Positions 27,374 through 36,417 of a stretch of DNA of 62,884 bases are shown piece after piece; position 1 is the stretch's first letter; each line of letters begins with the position of its first letter. The position numbers and the translations under genes are program-made. Under the pieces are notes generated by a model. That model saw only the letters and a program-made list of their open reading frames with translations. It searched no databases and was not told where the DNA came from. The DNA comes from Lachnospiraceae bacterium (GTDB lineage Bacteria > Bacillota > Clostridia > Lachnospirales > Lachnospiraceae). Location: NCBI GenBank assembly GCA_900753305.1, contig CAADYR010000068.1, positions 1-62,884 of the forward strand, in the 5' to 3' direction.

Positions 27374-28978
27374 TTAATAGCAGTCTACTGCTGCACGTTC
27401 AATTGCAAGTCCTGCCTTGTAACTCTTAATAAAGGACTCAAATCCCTCTACATCCTTTGCATCCGGCTCAATACGGGTAGATGACTGTCCTGCAAATACT
27501 TTGTGATCCAGATATTCGCCAAGCGTTTCTCCCTGTTCTTTGTTTTTCATATAATTAGCCAGTACTGCAATGCCCCATGCACCGCCTTCACCTGCTGTTT
27601 CCATAACTGATACCGGAGTATTTACTGCTGCTGCAACCACTCTCTGTCCTACTCCAGGTGTCTTGAACAGTCCACCATGACCTAACAGTTCATCCAACCT
27701 GACATTTTCCTGCTTTGCAAGAATATCCATGCCGATCTTAATTGCACCCAGTGCAGTAAATAAATGCACTCTCATAAAGTTAGCCAGAGTAAATGCAGAA
27801 TCCGGCTTACGCACAAACAATGGTCTGCCTTCTTCAAACCCTGTCACATGCTCACCTGAGAAATACCCATAAGAGAGTAATCCACCACAGTCAGCATCCC
27901 CTTCCAGTGCCTTTCTGTAAAGAGTCCCATATAGCTCATTCATATCAGCCTTCTGACCCATTGCTTCATAGAATTCCTTAAACAGATTTACCCATGCATT
28001 AAGATCAGAAGTACAGTTATTGCAGTGAACCATAGCGACCAGACTTCCTTCCGGAGTCGTAACCAGATCCAGCTCGTCATAAGCCTTTGACAGATCCTTC
28101 TCCAATACTGCCATGGCAAATACGGAAGTTCCTGCAGAGATATTACCGGTACGCTGCTTTACGCTGTTCGTAGCTGTCATACCTGTTCCTGCATCTCCTT
28201 CCGGAGGACACATGGGAATGCCTCCCTTTAATTTACCCGATACATCCAGAAGTGCTGCACCTTCATCAGTCAATGTACCGGCCTGTGCACCTGCCACCAG
28301 TACACCCGGAAGAATATCCTCCAGTTTCCAGTCAAAGTGCTTATCTGCTACCAGCTCGTCAAACTGTGCGATCATTCTGGTATTGAACTTCTTAGTTGCA
28401 ATATCGATAGGGAACATACCTGAGGCTTCCCCTACACCCAGAACCTTCTCTCCGCTGAGTTTCCAGTGAATATAACCTGCCAGAGTTGTAAAGAACGCTA
28501 CATCCTTCACATGCTCCTCCTCTTTGAGAATTGCCTGATATAAATGCGCAATGCTCCATCTTTGCGGAATGTGATAGCCAAACAGTTCTGTCAGTTTCTC
28601 ACTTGCTTCCTGTGTGATCGTATTTCTCCAGGTTCTAAAAGGCACCAGAAGCTCATCTTTTGCATCAAATGCCATATAACCATGCATCATACCGCTGAAT
28701 CCGATCGCACCGATCGTTTCTATCTCTACATCATATTCTTTTTTTACATTAGCGATCAGATCCGCATAACAGCCCTGCAATCCTTCCCAGATAGCATCCA
28801 GACTGTAGGTCCAGATATGATCTACAAGCTGATTCTCCCAATCATAATTACCGATCGCAATGACCTGATTCTCTTCATCTGTGAGAACTGCCTTGATTCT
28901 GGTAGAGCCAAACTCAATACCAAGAGCTGTTTTACCATCTCTGATTTTTTCCTTCGTAACCTTACTGTCCAATCCCAT
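27374..28978 (-). CDS. FGGY-family carbohydrate kinase, probable ribulokinase/xylulokinase
   Basis: The 534-residue kinase has the ATP-site motif LGIEFGSTRIKAVL (about 19-32), GFSGMMHGY, and the second phosphate motif GTGMTATNSVKQRTGNISAGTS in the C-terminal lobe. It phosphorylates a pentulose with ATP. Because araD follows after 28 bases, L-ribulose is the best substrate guess, although the protein also resembles xylulokinase-like Clostridial enzymes. The start at 28978 fits GAGG; the longer frame at 28990 puts that site inside the gene. First gene of the pentose operon, with promoter and operator upstream. Confidence 0.88.
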   Translation of the reverse strand: MGLDSKVTKEKIRDGKTALGIEFGSTRIKAVLTDEENQVIAIGNYDWENQLVDHIWTYSLDAIWEGLQGCYADLIANVKKEYDVEIETIGAIGFSGMMHGYMAFDAKDELLVPFRTWRNTITQEASEKLTELFGYHIPQRWSIAHLYQAILKEEEHVKDVAFFTTLAGYIHWKLSGEKVLGVGEASGMFPIDIATKKFNTRMIAQFDELVADKHFDWKLEDILPGVLVAGAQAGTLTDEGAALLDVSGKLKGGIPMCPPEGDAGTGMTATNSVKQRTGNISAGTSVFAMAVLEKDLSKAYDELDLVTTPEGSLVAMVHCNNCTSDLNAWVNLFKEFYEAMGQKADMNELYGTLYRKALEGDADCGGLLSYGYFSGEHVTGFEEGRPLFVRKPDSAFTLANFMRVHLFTALGAIKIGMDILAKQENVRLDELLGHGGLFKTPGVGQRVVAAAVNTPVSVMETAGEGGAWGIAVLANYMKNKEQGETLGEYLDHKVFAGQSSTRIEPDAKDVEGFESFIKSYKAGLAIERAAVDCY

Positions 28979-29030
28979 ATTAATCCTCATTTCTGCGCAC
29001 TACCTGCGCTTAACGAATTTGTGTCAAATG

Positions 29031-29048
29031 TACCACTTTTGCGGTACG
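29031..29048. promoter_or_regulatory. Palindromic operator candidate, pentose operon
   Basis: GTACCACTTTTGCGGTAC is an 18-bp inverted repeat with one mismatched pair. It lies 30-50 bases downstream of the predicted start of transcription, where a repressor could block elongation. No regulator gene is adjacent, so its protein is unknown. Confidence 0.5.
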
Positions 29049-29086
29049 AAAACCCTTTCAGACACACCTTGTGCCTTATAGCTTGA

Positions 29087-29115
29087 TTATATCAATAACA
29101 TCACTTTGGTGCAAC
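29087..29115 (-). promoter_or_regulatory. Sigma-A promoter of the pentose operon
   Basis: Minus strand TTGCAC (29115-29110), 17-base spacer, TATAAT (29092-29087). Confidence 0.7.
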
Positions 29116-29331
29116 GATTGTTTACTCATTTGTGAAATATTTTAAATTTGTGTTAATGTATTTTTATTTTCCCAAAAGCACGGAATTATCCACGTTTATT
29201 TCTCTCATTCTGCCATTGTGATAATCCATCATATCTCCTATACTGATATCATACAAACGATACAGATGCAAAACGCATCAACTCCCCGGATTATTCGTAA
29301 CCATGTCATAGACTCAAAACCTTTTATTTAC

Positions 29332-29360
29332 TGGACAAAGAACTATGAAACGGCTATAAT
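29332..29360 (+). promoter_or_regulatory. Sigma-A promoter of the pspA operon
   Basis: TGGACA at 29332-29337, 17-base spacer, TATAAT at 29355-29360, about 60 bases before pspA. The remainder of the 430-base divergent region (29116-29331) shows no gene. Confidence 0.65.
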
Positions 29361-29420
29361 GATAGTATCTGCGAGGGAGCGGAATTAATATTATGTTTCA
29401 CTTAACAGGAGGATTATACT

Positions 29421-30104
29421 ATGGGAATCATGGAAAGATTTAAGGACATTATGGCAGCAAATATCAACGCATTATTAGATAAGGCTGAGGACCCAGAAAA
29501 AATGATAGATCAGTACTTAAGAAATCTTGAGAGCGACCTTGGTAAGGTAAAAGCTGAGACCGCTTCCGTTATTGCTGAGGAAAGCAGAGCAAGAAGAGCA
29601 TTGGACGAATGTAATGCCAATATCACTAAAATGCAGACCTATGCTGAAAAAGCTGTTGCCGCCGGCAACGACGCTGATGCAAAACAGTTCCTTGCACAGA
29701 AAAAAGTATACACAGATCAGCTCGCTTCTCTGGAAAGTACATACCAGATTGCAGCCGATAATGCAGCAAAGATGCGTACCATGCATGACAAACTGGTATC
29801 TGATATCGGTCAGTTAAATGCAAAGAAAGATTCCATTAAAGCTAAGATGGCTGCCGCAAAGACACAGCAGCGCATCAACAAGATCGGTTCTTCCGCTGTG
29901 GGTGCAGCAAATGACATGTCAGCCTTTGACAGAATGGAAGCAAAAGCAAATAAAATGCTTGATGAAGCAAATGCTATGTCTGAATTAAATAAAACAACAG
30001 CAGAATCTTCTATCGATGCACTTGCAAGTAAATATGACAGCCCTGCTACAGACAACTCACTGGATGATGAACTGGCAGCATTAAAAGCACAGATGGGTAA
30101 ATAA
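29421..30104 (+). CDS. pspA: PspA/IM30 family envelope-stress protein
   Basis: The 227-residue protein is almost wholly alpha-helical with heptad-rich segments, starting MGIMERFKDIMAANINALLD with the amphipathic membrane-binding helix and the PEKMIDQYLRNLESDL signature. PspA proteins are ESCRT-III relatives that bind damaged membranes. It heads a run matching the B. subtilis ydjFGHI locus: PspA, a zinc-ribbon membrane protein and an SPFH protein. A hairpin (30122-30143) follows the gene and may reduce read-through so that pspA is made in excess. Confidence 0.92.
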   Translation: MGIMERFKDIMAANINALLDKAEDPEKMIDQYLRNLESDLGKVKAETASVIAEESRARRALDECNANITKMQTYAEKAVAAGNDADAKQFLAQKKVYTDQLASLESTYQIAADNAAKMRTMHDKLVSDIGQLNAKKDSIKAKMAAAKTQQRINKIGSSAVGAANDMSAFDRMEAKANKMLDEANAMSELNKTTAESSIDALASKYDSPATDNSLDDELAALKAQMGK

Positions 30105-30121
30105 ATTACTGAAGCATAAAT

Positions 30122-30143
30122 GGGAATCTGAAACAGGATTCCC
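30122..30143 (+). terminator. Hairpin after pspA, partial terminator
   Basis: GGGAATC pairs with GATTCCC, followed by GTTTTGTT. The imperfect T tract suggests attenuation rather than a full stop within the operon. Confidence 0.5.
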
Positions 30144-30177
30144 GTTTTGTTATATATTACAGTAGAAAGAGGTAATC

Positions 30178-31350
30178 ATGGACAACAAAGAATCCACCGT
30201 ATACCGCTGCGAATCCTGTAACGGTATCATGGAATATGATGTTGTAAGTAAACAGATGAAATGTCCCAATTGCGGTACATGTGTTCCTATCATAAATGAT
30301 ACAAGTAAGATCATAGAACATAAATTAACAATAGATGCCAAACGTACCATTCGTCCTTCTGAGAAAACATCCACTACAATGGAATGTACCGGATGTGGTG
30401 CTACACTGGAGATCGGTAAGGATGACACTACTTCTGTCTGCCCTTATTGCGGATCTTCCTATGTACTGGCACAGAAACAACTTGATGCCATTATTCCGGA
30501 TGGTATTATTCCTTTTAACATTGATATGAATACTGCCAGAGACACTTTCAATAAATGGGTAAAGAAAAGATGGCTTGCTCCCGGCAAATTAAAAAATCTG
30601 TATCAGGGCAATCCATTCCAGAGTCTCTACCTTCCTTACTGGACTTTTGATGCGGATGCTGACGCTGATTACACGGCAATGGGCGGCAGAACCCGTACTG
30701 AACAGTACAAAGATAAGGATGGAAATGTACATACCAAGACACATACAGACTGGTATCACACACACGGACATGTAAATGAACATTTTGATGATGTACTGGA
30801 AAAGGCTGTAAGCGGCGATACTTCTGCCTTTTTAAGTCAGATTGAGCCATATGATATGGGCAGGCTGGTATCTTATTCACCAGAATATTTGTCAGGATAT
30901 ATGTCTCAATGTTATAATGTAGATCTGGAGCATGCAAGCAATCAGGCACGTAATGATATGGAACAACAGTTGCGTAACCTTGCAAGTGATGATGTCCTTT
31001 ATCGCTACGACAGTGTAAAAGACATCAGAATGCATTCCAGATATCGTAATGAATCTTATAAACATATTCTGGTTCCCGTGTATTCTACCTCTTACTATTA
31101 TGAAGGTAAATTATACCAGGTCGCTATTAACGGGCAGACCGGCAACATCCACGGTGCTTATCCTAAGAGTCCTGTCAAGATAGCTGCTCTGGTCATAGCA
31201 GTCCTGATCATTCTTGCGGCTATTTTCTTTGGTTCCAGTGCACAGGATGACAGTTACTACGGCAGCAATACCGATACCGGATATGAGAGTACTTATAACG
31301 AATATCAAGCTATAGAAAGGAATATAAACGATTATGGGATTATTTGGTAA
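30178..31350 (+). CDS. Zinc-ribbon membrane protein, YdjG-like
   Basis: Two N-terminal zinc ribbons are visible: CESCNG...CPNCG (about 10-32) and CTGCGA...CPYCG (about 62-81). A beta-rich central domain with LPYWTFDADADADYTA and a single membrane helix (about 338-358) near the C-terminus follow. This matches the YdjG partner of PspA-type systems. Its last 17 bases overlap the SPFH gene, so translation is coupled. Specific biochemical activity is unknown; recruitment of PspA to the membrane is known for the B. subtilis locus. Confidence 0.8.
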   Translation: MDNKESTVYRCESCNGIMEYDVVSKQMKCPNCGTCVPIINDTSKIIEHKLTIDAKRTIRPSEKTSTTMECTGCGATLEIGKDDTTSVCPYCGSSYVLAQKQLDAIIPDGIIPFNIDMNTARDTFNKWVKKRWLAPGKLKNLYQGNPFQSLYLPYWTFDADADADYTAMGGRTRTEQYKDKDGNVHTKTHTDWYHTHGHVNEHFDDVLEKAVSGDTSAFLSQIEPYDMGRLVSYSPEYLSGYMSQCYNVDLEHASNQARNDMEQQLRNLASDDVLYRYDSVKDIRMHSRYRNESYKHILVPVYSTSYYYEGKLYQVAINGQTGNIHGAYPKSPVKIAALVIAVLIILAAIFFGSSAQDDSYYGSNTDTGYESTYNEYQAIERNINDYGIIW

Positions 31351-32320
31351 TCAATTTGCAAATGTCATTGAATGGACAGAATATCGTGATGATGTTATTT
31401 TCTGGAAATGGGCAAACAGAGAGATCAAGAAAGACAGCCGTTTGATTGTTCATCAGGGACAGGATGCTATTTTCTTATATAACGGCAGGATCGAGGGTAT
31501 TTTTAAGGATGAAGGAAGCTATGAGATCGAGTCTCAGATCATTCCTTTCCTGTCTACTCTCAAAGGATTCAAATTTGGATTTAACAGTGGACTTCGTGCT
31601 GAAGTTCTGTTTGTAAATACAAAACTGTTCAACATCAAGTGGGGTACTAAAAATGCGATCAGTCTTCCGGCTCCCGGGCTTCCAGGTGGTATGCCTATCC
31701 GCGCTTTCGGTACTTTTGATGTAAAAGTCAGCGATTATCTTCATTTGATAGATTCTCTGGCTGGTGTAAAACAGATCTATACGATCAATGATATTCGTGA
31801 TTATGTTATTTCTATTCTCGATCCACTTTTGATGAAATGGATCAGCCGTGAAGGTAAAGATATGTTCAACCTGCAGATGAATTCTCAGGAAATCAGTGAT
31901 GGTATCAGAACTGATCTGGATATGGAACTGTTAAAAATAGGCCTTACCGTTACAGCCTTTAACTGTTCCAACTTCTCTTATCCTCAAGAGGTGCAGGCTA
32001 TGCAGACCAAAGCAGCTTCACAGGCTATGGTGGGGGATATGAACCGTTATCAGCAGTTTGCTATGACTGATGCCCTCGCTAAGAGTGGCGGCCGCGGCAG
32101 CGGTGCAGCAGTTGACATGGCAAGTATGCAGATGGGCATGATGATGGGTCAGCAAATGGTCAATAATATGGCTGCTCAGAATCAGGCTATGAATACAAAT
32201 CAGAATACTGCAAACAATGCACAGCCACAGGCTAGTGCTGTTCCTAAATTCTGTCCAAACTGCGGTACTCCGACAAATGGCGGTAAATTCTGTACAGAAT
32301 GTGGTCAGAAGCTCATATAA
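31334..32320 (+). CDS. SPFH-domain protein with C-terminal zinc ribbon, YdjI-like
   Basis: The 328-residue protein has an SPFH/virion-core-like domain (about 25-230), a Met/Gln/Asn-rich low-complexity stretch (about 255-300) and a C-terminal zinc ribbon FCPNCGTPTNGGKFCTECG. In B. subtilis the homologue YdjI is needed for membrane localisation of PspA. The start ATG 31334 lies within the end of the preceding gene after GAAAGGA. Confidence 0.88.
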   Translation: MGLFGNQFANVIEWTEYRDDVIFWKWANREIKKDSRLIVHQGQDAIFLYNGRIEGIFKDEGSYEIESQIIPFLSTLKGFKFGFNSGLRAEVLFVNTKLFNIKWGTKNAISLPAPGLPGGMPIRAFGTFDVKVSDYLHLIDSLAGVKQIYTINDIRDYVISILDPLLMKWISREGKDMFNLQMNSQEISDGIRTDLDMELLKIGLTVTAFNCSNFSYPQEVQAMQTKAASQAMVGDMNRYQQFAMTDALAKSGGRGSGAAVDMASMQMGMMMGQQMVNNMAAQNQAMNTNQNTANNAQPQASAVPKFCPNCGTPTNGGKFCTECGQKLI

Positions 32321-32336
32321 AGAACAGGAGAAACAA

Positions 32337-32729
32337 ATGAAGAACGCAAAAAATGAACTGTTAGAACTCCTTGGTGGTCTGGCTATGCTTGTTGTAGGAT
32401 TATACTGGTTTTCTTTAAATGTAAGTGTGTCCAGTTCCTTCTTTTCCAGTGGACTTAGAATTGGTGGATTCAACATTCACAGTGGGTTGGTCATTGTGCC
32501 TTTTATCATCGCTGTGATTCTGGTATTTATCAATCCTGAATCCTTTGGACGTAAATTATTTTTAGGAATTTCCGTCCTGCTTATTATAGCATCTGTTATT
32601 TATTCTACCAATTTTCATCTGGCAACCATGACACTGTTTGAGTGGGTAGGTATTCTGGTGCTGATATTTGGTGGACTGGCTCTTGTCTGTAAAATTTTAT
32701 TTAAGCCCACACCTAAAGATAAAAAATAA
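32337..32729 (+). CDS. Small four-helix membrane protein of the pspA operon
   Basis: The 130-residue protein begins at ATG 32337 (MKNAKNELLELLGG) after CAGGAG. The longer frame from 32217 runs through the preceding gene. Four hydrophobic helices are predicted (about 12-30, 45-68, 74-92 and 98-118) with a lysine-rich tail. I recognise no family. Position after ydjI suggests a membrane partner in the same stress response, possibly filling the slot of ydjH. Confidence 0.7.
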   Translation: MKNAKNELLELLGGLAMLVVGLYWFSLNVSVSSSFFSSGLRIGGFNIHSGLVIVPFIIAVILVFINPESFGRKLFLGISVLLIIASVIYSTNFHLATMTLFEWVGILVLIFGGLALVCKILFKPTPKDKK

Positions 32730-32738
32730 GGAGTTCCC

Positions 32739-33266
32739 ATGGGTAAGAAATCGACAAAAGAAAACAAAAATATATATCAATTGAATCGGGAACGTCTGGA
32801 ACTGACCAGAGAAAAAGCAAGTGAACTTCTCGAATCCGTAACTTCAGATCGAATTGAGAAAATAGAAAGTGGCAAGTCCCTCCCCCATCCGGATGAGGTT
32901 CTTGCCATGGCAAAATGCTATCAGAATCCTCTGCTGTGCAACTACTTCTGTTCTGAAGAATGTCCCATCGGCAGACAATATGTTCCTAAAGTAGAATCCA
33001 AAATGCTCTCCCAGATTGTTCTGGAAATGCTTGCATCCTTAAACTCTATCGATAAGAAAAAGAATCGTCTCATTGAAATTACAGCAGACGGTGAAGTTTC
33101 CGATGATGAGCTTAAGGATTTTGTTGCGATTCAGGAAGAACTTGAGCAAATTTCCCTGACTGTTGAATCACTGCAGTTGTGGGCTGAAACTATGATGATA
33201 AAGGGTGAGATCAACTCTGACAAAATCAATGAACTTCGTCAGGAAATGCGTGAATCCAAGCACTAA
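32739..33266 (+). CDS. XRE-type helix-turn-helix protein
   Basis: The 175-residue protein has an N-terminal Cro/C1-like fold (NIYQLNRERLELTREKASEL...RIEKIESGKSLPHPDEVLAMAKCY, about 10-65), a short Cys-containing segment and a coiled-coil C-terminal half. As last gene of the pspA operon it may regulate it. It ends convergently with the MATE gene, and the two stop codons overlap (33263-33266). Confidence 0.8.
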   Translation: MGKKSTKENKNIYQLNRERLELTREKASELLESVTSDRIEKIESGKSLPHPDEVLAMAKCYQNPLLCNYFCSEECPIGRQYVPKVESKMLSQIVLEMLASLNSIDKKKNRLIEITADGEVSDDELKDFVAIQEELEQISLTVESLQLWAETMMIKGEINSDKINELRQEMRESKH

Positions 33267-34615
33267 TGCTTTATAATCCCTTTATTTTTCCATTTTCCAC
33301 GGGAGTAACGATGCATACTGACTACACTGACAAGTGTCCACGTAAGACCTGTAGTCAAGAATACTCCCCACATGCCAATCTCAGGAATCATCGTAAGTGG
33401 CTTGGCAAATCCTACACGTCCCGTTATCTCCATCAATCCATTTATCATGGAATATGCTGCATCTCCTGCACCATTTAATATTCCTCTTGATACATAGATC
33501 ATGCCTAAAAATACATAAAACGGACTGGTAATTGCAAAACCTTTCGCTCCAATTTCTATAACTTCCTGATCCTGTACAAAAATTCCCATAATTTCTCTTC
33601 CAAAAAACTGTCCGGGTATTAACATCAGCAAACTGAATACAATAACGCAGATCACGCCAACTCTGTGTCCCTGTTTTACCCTGTCAATCTTATTTGCACC
33701 TATATTTTGTCCAGTATATGTAGTAAGTGCTGCTCCCAGCGAATTATATGGCTGCTGTACAAGCTGTTCAATTCTGCTCAGTGCCGTATTGGCTGCAACG
33801 ACATCTTCTCCAAATCCATTAACTACTCTTTGAAGGAAAATACAGGAAAAAGCAATTAACGAATTCTGAAGGGCAATTGGAAATCCAAGTCTGAAACATT
33901 TTGCCATAATGTCCGGTTTTACCTTTCTTCCTTCTCTATTAACCCTCAGTATAGGAATCTTACAGAATGCATAAACAAATGCACATATTGCAGCTATCAA
34001 CTGCGCAATAACAGTAGCCAGTGCTACCCCAAATACAGACCATTGAAAACTGATCACAAATAACAGATCCAGACCAATATTGATAATACATGATATTACC
34101 ATAAAATATAGCGGTGTTTTGGAATCTCCTAATGCTCTGAGAACAGCAGCAACACCATTATATGCTGCAATTGCCAAGATGCCTGCACAGGATACCCGCA
34201 TATAAAGCACTGCATCATCCAGTATAGTCGCCGGTGTATTCAAAAGCTCCAGAACTGCCCTAGCTGATGCAATTCCAACAATACTCATAATTGCTGACAC
34301 TAATGTCAACAGATACATACCATTAGCAAAACTTCTACCAACCATATCTGATTTATCTGCACCAAAATACTGCGACAATACCACGCCTACCCCGGCAGAT
34401 ATACCAAAACTCATAGAAAAGAACAGGAAATTCAAGGACCCCGTCGCTCCTACGGCAGCTAATGCATTCGCTCCTACAAACCTTCCCACAACAACTGAAT
34501 CCACCATATTATAAAACTGCTGAAACAGATTACCAATAAGCATTGGTAATGTAAATGTCAGAAGAAGTTTAGCCGGACTTCCCTCTGTCATACCATATAC
34601 AGCTTTCTTTTCCAT
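33263..34615 (-). CDS. MATE-family efflux transporter
   Basis: The 450-residue protein has twelve predicted membrane helices in two homologous halves (LLLTFTLPMLIGNLFQQFYNMVDSVVVGRFVG in the first, lines of CFRLGFPIALQNSLIAF in the second). It belongs to the DinF/NorM-like group, which exports cationic drugs or metabolites with Na+ or H+. No regulator is adjacent apart from the convergent HTH gene. The upstream 160 bases show no further gene. Confidence 0.9.
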   Translation of the reverse strand: MEKKAVYGMTEGSPAKLLLTFTLPMLIGNLFQQFYNMVDSVVVGRFVGANALAAVGATGSLNFLFFSMSFGISAGVGVVLSQYFGADKSDMVGRSFANGMYLLTLVSAIMSIVGIASARAVLELLNTPATILDDAVLYMRVSCAGILAIAAYNGVAAVLRALGDSKTPLYFMVISCIINIGLDLLFVISFQWSVFGVALATVIAQLIAAICAFVYAFCKIPILRVNREGRKVKPDIMAKCFRLGFPIALQNSLIAFSCIFLQRVVNGFGEDVVAANTALSRIEQLVQQPYNSLGAALTTYTGQNIGANKIDRVKQGHRVGVICVIVFSLLMLIPGQFFGREIMGIFVQDQEVIEIGAKGFAITSPFYVFLGMIYVSRGILNGAGDAAYSMINGLMEITGRVGFAKPLTMIPEIGMWGVFLTTGLTWTLVSVVSMHRYSRGKWKNKGIIKH

Positions 34616-34774
34616 ACGATCATTTCCCCCTGTTCGTACAAATTCTCCCCTAAGAATAAGCTATTTACCCTTACTATCATCATAGCAAGTAGATTTTTTG
34701 AATGCAATATCTGCTATGCAGTTAGAGCGAAAGTGGCTATTACTGTCTTGAAATGTACAATATTTAGCTTCTCA

Positions 34775-35533
34775 TTATACATACATATCCACATTAACAC
34801 TGATACGGCCTTTCTTAGTCTCATATGCAACGCCCTGAAATATGAACTTACCATATCCCCGCACAGATACTTTGTCTCCTGTTTTTAATACGCCACTGTT
34901 ATTTTCATTTAATCTTCCATTTACAAATATTTTCCTGTCACGAAACAGCACTACACTCTGGCTTCTGGATAGATTGTAAAGTTTCGCAATAATGCCATCA
35001 GCCCTTTGAGAATTTACAATACAATTCTTTCTCTCAAGTTTCGTGATCACACTTTCAGGAATCTGCTGCGCATAAGTACATTTTACGTGAGTATGTCTGA
35101 TTTGGTCGAGATTGTCTATAATATAAGGTGCCATCTTCTCTGTGCAGAACAGGGATGCCCTCTTTCCTGTCATTACAATATCTCCCAGCGTACTTCTCTC
35201 AATACCAAGATTCATCAGCGCACCCAGATAATCCCTATGTGAGAGCTGTTCTCCAAATTTCTCCATAAGCGGAGCTATCTCGATACAGGCAATAGGAAAA
35301 GTTTCATCCCAACCACACATTTCCTCACTGCCAAATCTCAACATTACACGTTCACAATCTGCAGTACCTCCAAATAGTGTCGTTGGTACATAGGAAATTT
35401 CTCTCTCGATCCGGTGAAAAATATCCTGTTCTGCCAAAGACAAAAAACCCGTAAATAAATACTGGTTATTCGCATAGGATTTATCAGCCAACTCTGTCAG
35501 TCTCTTTTGAAATAATGCACTTTCTTCATCCAT
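34775..35533 (-). CDS. ylmH: S4-domain RNA-binding protein YlmH
   Basis: The protein of about 252 residues has an N-terminal YlmH domain (FTGFLSLAEQDIF..., LGALMNLGIERSTLGDIVM at about 108-126) and a C-terminal S4 domain (SRSQSVVLFRDRKIFVNGRL, about 190-250). YlmH binds 50S-peptidyl-tRNA complexes and acts in ribosome-associated rescue. ATG 35533 is chosen because GAGG fits it; the longer frame at 35548 would overlap the nuclease gene. The two genes are one base apart. Confidence 0.88.
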   Translation of the reverse strand: MDEESALFQKRLTELADKSYANNQYLFTGFLSLAEQDIFHRIEREISYVPTTLFGGTADCERVMLRFGSEEMCGWDETFPIACIEIAPLMEKFGEQLSHRDYLGALMNLGIERSTLGDIVMTGKRASLFCTEKMAPYIIDNLDQIRHTHVKCTYAQQIPESVITKLERKNCIVNSQRADGIIAKLYNLSRSQSVVLFRDRKIFVNGRLNENNSGVLKTGDKVSVRGYGKFIFQGVAYETKKGRISVNVDMYV

Positions 35534-35534
35534 A

Positions 35535-36026
35535 TCAGCATCCCTCATCTATCATCTCTTCTAAATAATCTCTGTCCCATAGCAATATCTTAAGTTTCTG
35601 TGCAGCATCAACAGCCGGCTGTGTAAAATACTGATTCGTCAGCACACAGCCTACCATCCTGTCATAGAAGTCCCTGCCTGCATAAGCTTCCTGAATTGCT
35701 TTTACGCCCACCGGTGCATTATACCGCTTACACTGGATCGCATAGGTCACTCCTTCTTTTTCCGCCAGAATATCGATTCCGTAATCGCCGCTGCTTCTGG
35801 TTACTTCTACCTCTATAAAACCTCTAGAACGCAGCAGATCCGCGCAATAATATTCGAAGTCAAGCCCCTCCATCTCATCAAGCTGCTGATCAGAAAAGCG
35901 CTTGCGAAACCGTCTGCATAATACAATACCTGCTGATATTGCAAGTATCAATACTGCAATTATGGCAACCAGCCATATGATTTTGTCCTGTTCTATCTGT
36001 GCAAGCATAATCTCCATAGCTAACAT
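35535..36026 (-). CDS. Membrane-anchored Mrr-type restriction endonuclease-like protein
   Basis: One N-terminal membrane helix (about residues 15-37) is followed by a PD-(D/E)xK nuclease fold of the Mrr_cat type. Key residues appear intact: the Glu in LDFEYYCADLL, the Asp in GDYGIDILAEK, and the Q-x-K in AIQCKRYNAPVG. It presumably cleaves DNA or nucleic acid near the membrane; phage defence or DNA-damage roles are known for relatives. Start uncertain: 36026 is taken by analogy with the HtrA-like gene, 36038 and 36083 are alternatives. Coupled to ylmH. Confidence 0.78.
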   Translation of the reverse strand: MLAMEIMLAQIEQDKIIWLVAIIAVLILAISAGIVLCRRFRKRFSDQQLDEMEGLDFEYYCADLLRSRGFIEVEVTRSSGDYGIDILAEKEGVTYAIQCKRYNAPVGVKAIQEAYAGRDFYDRMVGCVLTNQYFTQPAVDAAQKLKILLWDRDYLEEMIDEGC

Positions 36027-36118
36027 TTTAATAACCATGCCTTTCCGTCTTTTAAATCGAACATATTTTCTATATGCTATCATATTTCATACATGATTGC
36101 AAGTCCCTGCCCTTTTTG

Positions 36119-36161
36119 TAACCTGCAAACTTCATACTGCCAACACAAATTTGTCGCGTGA
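36119..36161 (-). repeat. 43-bp structured dispersed repeat, copy 2
   Basis: Same length and orientation as 4208-4250, with roughly 32 matching bases. The inverted repeat is kept with one mismatch (CAAATTTG... GAAGTTTG on the minus strand). It lies upstream of the nuclease gene, again ahead of an AAAGGCATGGTTA translation context. Confidence 0.65.
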
Positions 36162-36298
36162 TAAGAATTTCATATATGGTTTTGCATATTTTTTTAATAA
36201 TTATACTTTACAAATAACAGTACACAGAGTATACTGTCCAACTATAAGGCAATGTCTTATACGTAACTATACACGCCACTTATGTGGTTCACAAACTT

Positions 36299-36417
36299 GC
36301 AGAGTAGAACGTTATGCGTTAAGTGCCGTATGAACAGGGAGTTGTCATATGGACGAAAAGCACTTCTTATCTATCCGATAGAAGTACGCTTGCGGTATAA
36401 GGTTCGCATCCCGCTGC
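36299..36417 (+). promoter_or_regulatory. THF (tetrahydrofolate) riboswitch
   Basis: The segment starting GCAGAGTAGAACGTTATGCG, then TTAAGTGCCGTATGAACAGG, and ending CGCATCCCGCTGC matches the THF aptamer. It includes the GAGTAG and GCGTTAAGTG core and the P1 stem GCAG/CTGC. It lies upstream of a folate ECF component, which is its classic target. A downstream hairpin (CTACATA/TATGTAG) and pairing of AGTTGTC (36340-36346) with GACAACT (36464-36470) could switch ribosome access. Confidence 0.88.
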
